A stretch of DNA of 64,000 nucleotides. Origin: Triglochin maritima. Lineage: Eukaryota; Streptophyta; Magnoliopsida; Alismatales; Juncaginaceae. Positions 1 to 11,031 of the stretch are shown in pieces. The translations under genes were made by a program, and so were the position numbers. The stretch covers positions 36,640,053 to 36,704,052 of the forward strand of contig OY821775.1 in NCBI GenBank assembly GCA_963682175.1, written 5' to 3'. The notes beneath the pieces were generated by a model. It was not told the DNA's origin and made no database searches. It saw only the letters and a program-made list of their open reading frames with translations. How positions within the stretch are numbered: the stretch's first letter is position 1; each line of letters begins with the position of its first letter.

Positions 1-622
1 ACCACATGTGTTGCAAAATGAATATCGGTCAATCAACTGGAATTTTCTAGTATAAACAATAGATACACGTTAATTCCACTTCTAAAATTTTGTTACGATG
101 TCCATTCTAAGGCAAGAGACCATAGGACACGATGTATGTAGTTACACATGCCAAAGGATACATGGGGCAATATAGATATCCCTTTGCTTTTATGTTTATG
201 AGTCTCCAAATTGTTACCGGAAGAACAATGTAGATATCAACCGCATCAAAAGGAAGTACAAGTGCTTTACTAATAAGGTCGGGCTTAAGTCATATTTCGC
301 ACTGTTAATCATGGTTTCCAGGACAATCATTTTTTGTTTGGGAGGATGAAGATTATAGTCAAATTGTTAGACAAAGAATGGAAAATAATTTTGCGGCATT
401 AATTGAGTACAAATAATGTTTATTTTGTTAGCATCTAGAAGTTCTAGCAAAGGATATCTGAGAATGTCGTAACATCGACAAACCGATAAGGAATAGCATG
501 AGCAAAAGAATATCGACCTTCTCAATCGGTTTTGCCATCCTTATCAATGGCAATGAATGGATGAGTCAGAGGATGAGGGGGGAAACTGGAGATTCAGTTG
601 AGAAGCTTCTTTATCGGCAACC
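1..622 (+). repeat. Outer flank of left inverted-repeat arm
   Basis: Non-LTR sequence matching 4224-4850 in inverted orientation. By position relative to the LTR at 623 it would be the 3' internal part of the element or the older host sequence. Short open frames exist on both strands, but none gives a protein I recognise. Confidence 0.6.
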
Positions 623-2227
623 GGATTAGTAGCATATCAATCATTGCATTCATGCTATATATCCTTTATTTTACCCCAATTTTGTGCTACTCGGGTGATT
701 GTTTTATGTGTTTCAGGTTTTAGGTAATAAAAATGAGAAAGGAACCGAAAAGGGTAATTAGTTTTGTGTTTTGTTGGTTAGTTTAGTAGTTAGTGATTAT
801 TGTCATGTGTAGTCCTGATATCTTGCTTTCTATGCTTGTAGTGATAAGTAGAGAGTAGATACACCCCATTTGGGGTGGAAGTGATGTAGATTATGTGTTG
901 TGTTGGTGATGGGTTATTCTTATTTGTGTCATTTCATATGCTTAATGTAGATCTATGCATATAACTTGCTAAAACTTGTATTAGATGGGATAGTGGCCAC
1001 ACTGGGTACTTGTCTGATGTTATATCTGGAGTTTATTCTATTGCTTGTAAATTATCATCTTCTTATGGTAAATGGTTTCTTATGTATGGATGTCTGATTA
1101 GTAGAGAATGCATGACTGTATTGAGTTGTATTGATGGTTAATTGATGTCCTATGGGGTGTTTGTGCACCTGGAAACATAGGGAAAACAAAATAGTTTCCC
1201 TTTGACCAGAACTTTTCCTGGTGTTTGTGTCAGTCTTGGAAAGAGAAAATATTTTCTCTCTGTTTCACTCTACCATCCAAAATTTACTGACATATTTTCC
1301 CTTCGTTTCTCGTGTCGCCACAGCAAACCAACGGAAAGTACAGGAAAGTTGAAAAAATGCACACATCTATCAAACTTATTTAATAATTAATTTTATTACA
1401 TAAAAACTTGACTACAAAAACATAAAATCATATATTAAAAATTAAGCAATATAATTATCTTTAAAAAAACCATGGCAATATGTCACAAAATTATACAATA
1501 AAGTAGGTAATAAAAATTAAGAATACATCTTGAACTTCATACTGTCTTGTTAAAATAAATTATTATTCAAAAATTAATTTAGTGCATTGTTTAAAAGTGC
1601 ATGACTACAATAATCATATATATTAATTAATTTACTCTTCAACAAGAGGTATATATATATAATATAATTCATACATCAGAATTTTGAGTTAAATTAAACT
1701 AAAATGTGTTTATTTAAATCATAACGTACAACATACTCTTCACAATAAAATTATACATTTATTTATACAACATTTTCAAAGAATATCGATTTTCTGGAAA
1801 AAAACAGTTAATGATTTTAGTTTTTTTATTTTCCTGTGCACAAACACCCCTCTAATGTCACACTAGGTACCTAGTTCATTCTTGAGAACCCAAAGTGCAT
1901 CTTAGCTTCATATATAACTATATTGGTCATGTATTCTTGTAAATGCAATTGATGTTAATTAGACTCCACACTAGTTTCTAGTTGATTTCACATACTTTAC
2001 ACACTGTGCCTCATGTAATCAAGACCCACTAACACACACACACACCTATGCACATCCACTCCACAAGGGTTTAGTTTAATTATTGATTAATTCATCGTTT
2101 AGTGTAATTTGTGAGCATAATCCCCTCATTCTCCTCTCTTTTCCCACTTGAGTATGGTAGTCACAACTCCGTCTTTGTCACGTCTTCACCGACACCGTGC
2201 ACTTCCAGTTATTAAAACAATCAATCA
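623..2227 (+). mobile_element. Divergent LTR, + orientation
   Basis: It begins with a diverged GGATTAGTAGCAT (family start TGATTAGTAGCAT) and ends in CAATCAATCA, as in the other LTRs of the window. It carries the two family landmarks: an ACCCC..GGGGT palindrome near 870 and a decayed second one near 2060. The 3' end has the CCGTGCACTT-CAGTT block that closes every LTR here. A MITE-like element at 1156-1850 inflates its length. The PBS that should follow is not recognisable. Confidence 0.65.
1156..1850. mobile_element. MITE-like element with terminal inverted repeats
   Basis: The ends are inverted repeats: GGGGTGTTTGTGCAC at about 1156 and its complement at about 1836-1850, with further similarity inward (CCTGGAAA versus TTTTCC). 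The interior from about 1380 is strongly AT-rich and has no coding capacity beyond a chance 62-codon frame. The size (~695 bp) and TIRs fit a non-autonomous DNA transposon, perhaps PIF/Harbinger or hAT type. I could not settle the target-site duplication. Confidence 0.55.
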
Positions 2228-2279
2228 CAACTCGTTTGGACTAGCATTTGGAGGCGATGGAATACTCGGGGATCTCCAA

Positions 2280-3577
2280 ACCAGAATATATTTTTTAAAA
2301 ATTTATCCCTAAATCCCATCCGAGCCGTTCGTCTCAATCCCTCCTTTTATTCCTAAGTCCCAAACCATAAACGAAACTCAGATCCCTGCCCTCATTCCCC
2401 AAATCCCGACCGCCTATCCTCACGGTTGCTCCGTCGATCTCTCCCCATGTCCCTCCGTTCAACGACAACCTGGAGACTGTCGTGGGACGATTTGTCTTCA
2501 CGGCTGAGAAGATCAGGGGGAACGTCGTTGAGGCGACGAAGCTTGTGGCAGAGGCATTCGCGAAGCAGAGGGATTGGCTCGTCAAGGTCAAGCAGACGAA
2601 GGTTGGTCGACATCGGATTCGATCGCAAAGGAGCAGGGCGTAGGAGAGGGATCTGCTCCCCAATTTCCTTTATTTTTTTAAAGTAAGGCTATTTCTAGAC
2701 ATTGAGTGTAGGATTTTGTGGTGACTATAGCTAAGCTGGCCCAAGGAAATATTTTTTTTATTTTTTGGTCGAGTAGGGCTTGTGAATTGTGATGTGCATA
2801 AATAAGGGAATTGATTTTCGAATTTTTTTTAAGCATGGAATTTATTTTCTTATTTTTGGTCAAATAGGATTTGTGATATCTATGGATAAGTGGAATTGGT
2901 TTTTGAAATATTTGGTTAAGAGCAATTGAAATTCTGGTTAAGTAGGAGATGTGATATTTGTTGTAGCAGTAATGAAATAACGTGCACAACACATCTTAGT
3001 TGAGGAATGAGATGAGGAGACATGGATTTCAACCCAGTAGGAGATGTTTTGAGTGTTTGATTAAGGGATTATATTCCAATGGGAGAATGGAAGAGCTAAG
3101 ATTGTGTATAAAGATAAATTCAGGTCCAACCCGATCCAACCCAACCCCATCCGAAAAATTTCAGGTCGGGTTGAACTGAATCGGTTCGGGTTGGTTTCTC
3201 CGAAACCCAAATTTTTGGGGTTGGGTCGGGTTCTGGCTCAAACCCGACCCATGTGTACCCCTAGTTGCGATGCACGAGTCGACCGGTGATGCACAAAACT
3301 ATGATGTTTTGCGGTTTTAATATGGATTTCCTTCACTTTTTCCCCACTTCCTCTTCAAACCATAACCGCCCCTCTCCTTCCTCAACCTACATCCAGTGAT
3401 CCACCACTAAAATCTCCAAATCCATTACCAAATCTTCCTCTCCACCACAAAATCAAATCCCTCTCATCATCGCCACCATCTTCACCACCGTCTCCACGCT
3501 CAAATCTGACCCTATTTATCATATCCAACCTCTTCTCTTGGTGAGTCCTCGTAAGAAGATTTGTGCTTCCAAAGGAA
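2280..3577. other. Spacer of the inverted duplication
   Basis: The spacer sits between the two arms and has no counterpart elsewhere in the window. Its left part (2371-2643) has an open coding-like frame. The middle (2690-3100) is AT-rich. Bases about 3115-3280 form a block rich in AACCCGACCC and its complement, ending in ACCCATGTGTACCCCTAG, the look of a plant hAT-type MITE end. Bases 3300-3577 are proline/serine-coding-like and pyrimidine-rich. No complete gene is visible. Confidence 0.5.
2371..2643 (+). pseudogene. Possible captured host exon fragment
   Basis: This frame is open from after a TAA (2368-2370) to a TAG (2641-2643), about 90 codons, without an upstream ATG. It is more GC-rich than its surroundings. 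Its peptide is amphipathic and protein-like (for example ETVVGRFVFTAEKIRGNVVE, then KLVAEAFAKQRDWLVKVKQ), unlike Gag or Pol. I do not recognise the parent. It could be a transduplicated exon or chance. Confidence 0.25.
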
Positions 3578-3634
3578 AGGGCAAGGAGATCCCCGAGTCT
3601 TCCATCGCCTCCAAATGCCAGTCCAAACGAGTTG

Positions 3635-4223
3635 TGATTGATTGTTTTTATAACTGCAAGTGCACGGTGTCGGTGAAGATGTGACAAATATGGGTCGAAC
3701 CTCAAGGAGTTGTGACTTTTGTTGTGACTACCATACTCCAGTGGGAAAAGAGAGGAGAATGAGGGGATTATACTCACAAATTACACTAAACGATGAATTA
3801 ATCAATAATTAAACTAAACCATTATGGAGTGGATGTGGGTAGGTGTGTGTGTGTGTGTGTTAGTGGGTCTTGATTACATGAGGCACAAGTGTGTAAAGTA
3901 TGTGAAATCAACTAGAAACTAGTGTGGAGTCTAATTAACATCAATTGCATTTACATGAATACATGACCAATATAGTTATATATGAAGCTAAGATGCACTT
4001 ATCACTACAAGCATGGAAAGCAAGATATCAGGACTACACATGACAATAATCACTAACTACTAAACTAACCAACAAAACACAAAACTAATTACCCTTTTCA
4101 GTTCCTTTCTCATTTTTATTACCTAAAACCTGAAACACATCAAACAATCACTCGAGTAGCACAAAATTGGGGTAAAATAAAGGATATATAGCATGAATGC
4201 AATGAATGATATGCTACTAATCA
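3635..4223 (-). mobile_element. Divergent LTR, - orientation, internally deleted
   Basis: Inverted partner of the LTR at 623-2227. Read on the minus strand it starts with the TGATTAGTAGCAT block (ending at 4223) and ends in the CCGTGCACTTGCAGTT block near 3650-3675. It lacks about 1 kb present in the left copy; the joint lies in AAGT near 3998-4001. A GT-rich microsatellite is at 3844-3862. Confidence 0.65.
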
Positions 4224-4850
4224 GGTCGCTGATAAAGAAGCTTCTCAACTGAATGTCCAATTTCCCCCTCATCCACTGACTCATCCATTCATTGCCATTG
4301 ATAAGGATGCCAAAACCGATTGAGAAGGTTGATATTCTTTTGCTCATTCTATTCCTTATCGGTTTGTCTATGTTACGACATTCTCAGATATTCCTTTGCT
4401 AGAACTTCTAGATGCTAACAAAATCAACATTCTTTGTACTCAATTAATGCCGCAAAATTATTTTCCTTTCCTTGTCTAATAATTTGACTATAATCTTCAT
4501 CCTCCGAAACAAAAAATGATTGTCCTGGAAACCATGATTAATAGTGAGAAATATGACTTAACCCCGACCTTATTAGTAAAGCACTTGTACTTCCTTTTGA
4601 TGTGGTTGATATCTACATTGATCTTCCGGGTAACAATTTGGAGACTCATAAACTTAATAGCAAAGGGATATCTATATTGCCCCATGTATCCTTTGGTATG
4701 TATAACTACATACATCGTGTCCTATAGTCTCTTGCCTTAGAATGGACATCATAACAAAATTTTAGAAGTGGAATTAACGTGTATCTATTGTTTATACTAG
4801 AAAATTCCAGTTAATTGACCGATATTCATTTTGCAACACGTGTGGTTTCA
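4224..4850 (-). repeat. Outer flank of right inverted-repeat arm
   Basis: Inverted match of 1-622. No recognisable gene; the small open frames on both strands are mirror images of frames in the other arm. Confidence 0.6.
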
Positions 4851-5236
4851 TGATTAGTAGCATATCATATAATGTATTCAAGCTATATATCCTTTATTTT
4901 ACCTGATATTTGTGCTACTCGAGTATTTATTTCTTACATCTTAGGGTTTAGGTAATAAAGAAGAGAAATGAAGAAAAAAAGACATAATTGCAAGACAAAA
5001 GGATTGATTTGGAAGCCTTCTGGACTTGTTTATAATACTCAAGGACCAGATCGCAAGTCAGGAAGCACCTAGGTGAAAACCCAGAGGGACCTGATTGTAA
5101 AGAAAATATGTTGGTTGCAAAAGTCCATAATCTCATGAACCTGATGAGTAATTCAACAATTAAGACCAAACAGGCTCAAACCAACAACTTTGGGTGCATC
5201 CCACGTGTTAAATTAGACAACTTAAGCTTTTGGTGA
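4851..5236 (+). repeat. ~385-bp LTR-start repeat module, copy 1
   Basis: Starts TGATTAGTAGCATATCAT like the local LTRs but departs from them after ~130 bp and ends in GCTTTTGGTGA. A second copy with the same two ends lies at 15587-15969. It is either the 5' part of a different LTR subfamily or a separate short repeat. It abuts the LTR start at 5239. Confidence 0.55.
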
Positions 5237-5238
5237 AA

Positions 5239-8188
5239 TGATTAGTAGCATATCATACATCGTACTCATGCTATATATCCTTTATTTTATTCAAATTATT
5301 TGCTACTCGAGTGTTTGTGGTTATATTTCAGGTATTAGATAATAAAGAAGAGAAGGGAAGAGAAAAGGAACTGAAACGTAAGAAGAAATGACTTAAATGA
5401 TGCAAAATGGACCTGTCTATCATACACAATGACCAATCATTAAGAGGGATGGACCTGGACGTAAGCCCGAAGGGACCAAATAGCCAATCGACAAACTCGA
5501 CACCATTGTGAGGAGTATTTTGGCAATTACATTAGGGAACAGACTCAAATGGCTGACCAGGGCATACTGTTTATAAACGTTTTAATAATCGAAAGTGCTC
5601 GACCACGATGAAGCGGTGAGAAGTACGGGTCGATCCACGGGGAGATGAGTAGCCTATGGTTTTTCAGAAATTTTTGTGGCGAAAAAGGGGTAAGATATTT
5701 GATTATTCTAAGCTAAACTACACTAAACTAGTAAGTAAGAAATGCGAAAGAAAGCAACTAAAGATTGGAAATCAGGAAGAGAAACCCCTAAGGGGTGGAG
5801 TGTGTGCAAATATAAAGTGAAATAAGTGATGAATGATGAATGTAAGCATGTATGTGTGTGTCGTGTGTGTGTTTTCATGCATAGGAAGTGTCTAAAGATC
5901 TGGCAAAACCTATCAATCCATTCACACAACGTATCGACAATTACCACTTGATTATCAAAAGATTAGGCTCAGAATGAGAAGTGTCTAAAGACATGGAAGG
6001 ACTCATGAAAACCCATAAACTCATGTGAAGAACAAAGCTAAGCATGAGTGGTGTCTAAATATTATGGCAAAACCCATCAAAACAAAGTTTGTTCAATCAA
6101 TCAAGCAAGCAAACACAAATACAAACACATAACTAACATGTAGCATATTCAACAGAAAAATTTCAGTCAATAAACATGAGGAAACTAAGCATGGGAAGTG
6201 TCTAAATCTTATGTCAAAACCCATCAAAATCTTCCAACATGTAGATGATTATAATATCCCCATGAATATACAAACATGCAACTTTACACATTTCAAAATT
6301 CATCAAACATCACAACATATATGTATATCATCTCCACCCCCCAAAGGGGGATGAAACTACTCACTAATAATTAACCTAACTATTATGTTAAGAGGGGAAA
6401 ACTTATTAACTAAGTCTACTAAGATTAATGAAACGAAATTAAGCTAAACATGCAAGAAGATAAAAGAGACAACATTAAACTAACAAAAAATTGTTTTATT
6501 AAATGACTCACATTACAAGCAGCATCTCCCTACTTGAGTTTTTTCTTCAAGACTTGACTCTGAATAGAGGGATTGGCCACTAAGCAATCGGTAGTATTAC
6601 AAAGGAAGGAAGAAGAGTTCTATTTATAGTCATAGAAACATTCCCAGTTTTGACATAAACACATAACCCATATCCGGGCGAAACCGGGTCGGATTCTACG
6701 AAAACCGGACTACTTATTGGAGGTCACTTTTGCCCAGATCCGACCCATTTTTGGATATTTTCTTTAGTTCTTCAATTCTTCACATGGGGCGCACTCGGAT
6801 CGGTTATTGGAGTTTAGGCCCGGATGAAATTGCCAAAATACTCCTCATGATGGTGTGGAGTTTTTTGATTTGCTTATTGGTCCTTTTTGTTTACATCCGG
6901 GTCCTTCCATCTTGCATATCAGTCCATAAGTCTCACAATTAAGTCTTTTTTCTTGCTTTCGAGTTCTTTTTGTGTCTCTTCTTCTCACTTGTTTTATTTC
7001 TGAAACATAAACATAAAACTCATTACGTAGTATTGCTTAGGTTAAAAATAGAGGATATAAGACAAAAAAATATGCATGATATAATGCCAATCACACACCC
7101 CACCTGAAGATTTGAAGAACTTAAGTAGACACGCGAAATTGGGTCGCATCAGACCAATTGTGATTACCAATTCGCAGTCCATTTTGGTCAGGATCTGACC
7201 CGATATCGTGTGATTGTGGGTTATGAAGTTTATGTCCATTTTATGTATGTTTCATTGGCGGTCCACTTTGGTTAGGATCCGACCCAATTTTGTGTGATTG
7301 TGGGTTATGTAGTTTATGTCCATTTTAAGTGTGTTTCATTATTCCCACACTTGTCCCCAGTTGCCTTTTTCATGTCTAAAAATAGAACTCTTCTTCCTCT
7401 TTTGTAAACTGCTCATTTGTTGGTGGCCATTCTCTCTACTTAGAGTAAACCTTTGAAGCAATAACTCAACATGGAGAGGATGCCACTTTGTATTGTAAGT
7501 CATGTAAATAAAATATTTTCTTTTTAGTTAGATATTGTTTCTTTTAGTCTCGAATACTTTGTTTCCTTAAATCTTAGCATAATTAGTTAGCTTAATGAGT
7601 AGTGAGTAGTTTCATCCCCCTTTGGGGGTGGAGATGATGTTTATACATGTAATAAAAAATGTGAATGAATGCTATCTTATGCAATATGTGATGAATGTGA
7701 ATGTATGCTTGTTTGTTTAAATGAGAATAATTTACTTGATGAGTTTTTCCACAACTTATAGACACCTCCCATGCTTGTTTAGGTTCATAATAACCAACTT
7801 GTTTATGCTCATATTAATCAACTAGGTTAGTGATTGAAATGATACGTTTTGCCACAACCATTAGACGCTTCCTATGCATGAAAACACAATCTATAGTTGT
7901 GCCTTATTGAATGCATTTTTCACCACCTTATCACATGTGTACACACACTCCACCCCTTAGGGGCTTTCTTTACTGAATTTCATCTTGCCTTTTTAGTTGA
8001 TTTGTTTAGTGTAATTGTTAATTCAATCATAGTTTAGTGTAATTAGTTAGCATAATCCACTCATTCTCCTCTCCTTTCCCACTCGAGTATGGTTGGAACA
8101 ACCACACTCACAACTCCTTTAGTTTCAACCCATATTTGCCACGTCTTCACCATTGTCGTGCACTTGCAGTTATTAAAATGATCAATCA
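5239..8188 (+). mobile_element. 5' LTR of element E, interrupted
   Basis: The two pieces are 5239-5567 and 7099-8188, together about 1.4 kb, matching the LTR at 13235-14552 nearly end to end. It starts TGATTAGTAGCAT and ends ATCAATCA. Its promoter region is decayed (AAAAATAGAACTC for the TATA box near 7377). It keeps the CCACCCCTTAGGGG palindrome near 7950. Confidence 0.8.
5568..7093 (-). mobile_element. Solo LTR inserted in E's 5' LTR
   Basis: On the minus strand it starts TGATTGGCATTATATCATG and ends in ...ATAAACA (plus-strand limits TGTTTAT and CCAATCA). It is flanked by CATAC (5563-5567) and CACAC (7094-7098), a 5-bp target duplication with one mismatch; the unoccupied site is visible at about 13552-13562. 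It is 1526 bp with no internal sequence attached, so it is a solo LTR. Its R/U5 part has four spaced copies of the AAGTGTCTAAA..GGCAAAACC motif. Confidence 0.85.
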
Positions 8189-8194
8189 AGTTTT

Positions 8195-8212
8195 TGGCAC
8201 CGTTGTCGGGGA
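8195..8212 (+). other. Primer-binding site, tRNA-Asp type (decayed)
   Basis: TGGCACCGTTGTCGGGGA differs at two positions (G to A, C to T) from the exact complement of the plant tRNA-Asp(GTC) 3' end. It lies 6 bp after the LTR, as in the other elements. Confidence 0.75.
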
Positions 8213-9356
8213 GTTGGTCGTAGTCGTCGTTGTTTCCACCATTTCGGTGGGCGTTTTCTCACATTTTCTCTTTACTTTTGTTATTGTACAGGGTAACAAG
8301 TGGACAATGGAGCCTACAGGAGTAGGAGAGCACATTGGTGAAGTCTGGGGACCAGAATCCCCAAACCATCCGCGACTAGCAGATTTTGTTCCTCCCCTGG
8401 CAGATCTGGTGAGGAGTTTCTGCTTTCTTTTTCACTAGTAGCTTTCTACGCTCATTTCTAGTTGATACGTTCCACTATTGATTCCATGCATGTGATGTTT
8501 TTATGTCAAAAATTAATTTACTTTGCATGTTCCCCTCTTAATATAACTTGAACTTTAAAAGTCAAAGCAAAAGATTAGTGGATTGCCATCTAGGTGATGC
8601 ATCAATTCTAGACCTTGTGCTCATTCGTCTTTTCTTTACTTTGTTTTTTGTGTTGTTGAGTGCTGGCGTGAGGTACGTGCACCCATTCTCTCATTCATGA
8701 ATGGTTAAAGCATGCATTAGTTAGTAAGGTGCATTGGAACAAGAGTGAGGAGAGTGCTTGTTTGGTGAGTTGCTTGCTAGTTTAAGGACAATTGATCTTA
8801 AGGGGCACAACCTATAGTCTTCAAGATAAGATAGGGAATTTCATCACCCCTCCCTTAGCCCCACAAACCACACTAAAGTGAATCCTAACTTAAAATCAAG
8901 TAGACATCGGCTCTAAGGACGTCGGGCGAAAGTAGAGGACAACCCCATTCTCGATGTCATGGTCTGAACGTCATCGTTTGCGTAGTTGCACTGAGACTTT
9001 TGGGACCTCTGGGTCTTAACTTTCTCATTCGGCTTTGTGACCTTCAACCGAGGGAGGTGAGGTATTCAGGAGTGTGGGGATTCGCAGTTAGGTGTTGTCT
9101 AGCCAAACGACCTATAGTCAGCCTTCGATTGTTTAAGCTGTGTTTGCTAGTTTAAGCTTCTACCCTCACCCGTACTCACACTAGGCTTTAAGGCTTCTTC
9201 TCTTCTCACTTGAGTCATCTTCTTCTCTACTTCTATCGTTTAGTCTCCTCCCCTTTACACCATTTCTCTTAGTGTTTTAGTGTCGAGTCAAGCACTTTTT
9301 AGTGACCTTGATCTCATGGTGGTGGGAGTAGTCAATTTAAGGGTGTTATTGTCGAG
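8213..9356 (+). other. Leader region of element E
   Basis: Noncoding. It holds the blocks shared with other leaders: CTGGCGTGAGGTACG near 8670, the GGATTTCATCACCC-like block near 8840, and the decayed ~250-bp conserved module at about 8900-9160. It is followed by a pyrimidine-rich stretch ending before the gene. Confidence 0.6.
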
Positions 9357-9570
9357 ACGGATGGTTACTTGGGTGATCATTCATTTCATTGTTGGGACCA
9401 AGACCACTCTCCCTGGTATACCCAACCCATGTATCATGGGGTACCTCAGACTAACACCTTGCTTGGTTGGGACAATCTTAATTGTTTAGTTGAGTAGTCT
9501 TCAGATTAGGGTAATATGAGAGAGGCACCGACAGCTAGACCATCGTCTAGTTGTGTTGGATCATATGTTG

Positions 9571-9599
9571 GTCAACAAACTGAGACATTACAAGAAACT
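9571..9599 (+). repeat. 29-bp duplication flanking a solo LTR, left copy
   Basis: Identical except for one base (C/T) to 11003-11031. The two copies immediately flank the solo LTR 9600-11002. The intact homologue in D (near 60054) has this segment once. Confidence 0.85.
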
Positions 9600-11002
9600 T
9601 GTTGAACGTTTTATTTAAAACCGCAAGTGCACGACCGCGATGAAGCGGTGGCAAGTACGGGTCGTCCTCAGGGAGGTTAACACCCTCTTGTTTATCAGAA
9701 ATCAAGTGGAAGAAATTAGGTGAGAAAGATTGATTATGCTACTCTACACTAAACTACGCTAAGAAGTATGAAATGCGAACGCAAGAAACAAACAATGAAA
9801 TGACATCTAAGCTAAAGACAAAACAAGAATGCTGGAATATAGAAATGGGAAAACCCCTAAGGGGTGGAGTGAGTGCGCACAAGCAAAGAGGTGGGTGTTG
9901 AACACATTCTTTAAGCACAAATAAAGGTGGTGTTATCATGCATAGGAAGTGTCTAAATGTTGTGGCAAAACCTATCAATCTATTCACCAACTTAGTTGAT
10001 TAACATTTACATACGCAAGATGTTTATTTCAGAATCTAAACAAGCATGAGAGGTGTCTAATCATTTTGGCAAAACTCATCAAGTTATAAATTCTATCCTA
10101 TACAAGCAAACATACACTCATGTTTTATCAACACATTAGAAATAAAGCATTCAATCCATTCTCATTTGCATGTATGTACATCTACTCCACCCGCCAAAGG
10201 GGATGGAACTACTCACTAAACATTACACTAATTATTAAACTAAACAAAGAAATCATATTAACTAAGCTAATAAAACTAATGAAATGAGATTAAGCAAAGC
10301 AAAACAAGAAACCTAAAACAAACAACATAATAAAGAAAACTTGTATTAAAATGACTCACATTAAAAGTAGCATCCTCCTACTTTAGTGTGTGCTTCAAGG
10401 CCTCACTTCTAGTAGGAAGACTAGTCACTTAAAATATGGAGTGATTACAATGGAAGGTGAAGAGTTCTATTTATAGCTAGAGAAAAAGGCAAACCGGGAC
10501 AATCCCCCGATGTGGGACTAAACAGGTACCAACAATAGCCTAAAAATCCTCTAATACATGTGCTGGAGAAATTTTAGCGGATTTGGGCCAAAATGGACCG
10601 CCAATTAGCGGTCTTGGACCGCCAATAGGCGGTCTATATGGTTCAGATCCTGCTCATTTTTGTTGTGGGCTTTTCTTGGTATATTTTCTGGTCTTAAATG
10701 CATTCACTTGGTTTGTTGGAGCTCCGACCCGAACAAATTGTTAAAATACTCCCCATGATGGTGTGGAGTATTCTGTTTTGCTATTAGGTCCTTCTGTCTT
10801 ACATTCAGGTCCTTCTCGCTTGCATCTTAGTACCCAGATCTCACAATTCAGTCCTTTTTCCCTGCTTTTGGGTTCTTTTATGCTTCATCTCTTCAAACTT
10901 ATTTATTCCTGAAAACTAAACATAAAACTCCTAACATAGCATTGTTTAGGTGAAAGATAATGGATATAAGATACAAATATAAGCATGAAATGATGTCAAT
11001 CA
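9600..11002 (-). mobile_element. Solo LTR inserted in E's gag-like gene
   Basis: Plus-strand limits are TGTTGAACG and TCAATCA; length 1403 bp; no attached internal region. On the minus strand it keeps an intact snRNA-type promoter (upstream element at 10508-10518 and TATA box at 10468-10475) and the paired GACCGCC palindromes at 10595-10634. It belongs to the same subfamily as the LTR at 54184. It is flanked by 29-bp repeats instead of a 5-bp duplication. Confidence 0.85.
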
Positions 11003-11031
11003 GTCAATAAACTGAGACATTACAAGAAACT
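11003..11031 (+). repeat. 29-bp duplication flanking a solo LTR, right copy
   Basis: Right-hand copy; see 9571-9599. Confidence 0.85.

Larger units (their letters stand above)
1..4850. repeat. Large inverted duplication around an LTR
   Basis: Bases 1-849 and 1897-2279 reappear, reverse complemented, at 3578-4850. The arms contain an LTR and also sequence beyond both LTR ends, so this is an inverted duplication of a genomic segment, not just two LTRs facing each other. The inner limits are near 2279 and 3578, leaving a ~1.3 kb spacer. The left outer end may lie beyond the window. Bases 850-1896 are present only in the left arm; AAGT stands at both edges, and the extra bases look like LTR interior, so the right arm probably lost them by microhomology deletion. 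Divergence between arms is visible but modest. Confidence 0.85.

Noticed and set aside
3382..3777. 131-codon minus-strand frame as a gene.
   Set aside because: It runs through LTR sequence into a low-complexity stretch and has no protein-like conservation between the arms.
3844..3862. GT repeat as a regulatory or structural element.
   Set aside because: Ordinary microsatellite, with a shorter partner in the other arm (2034-2045).
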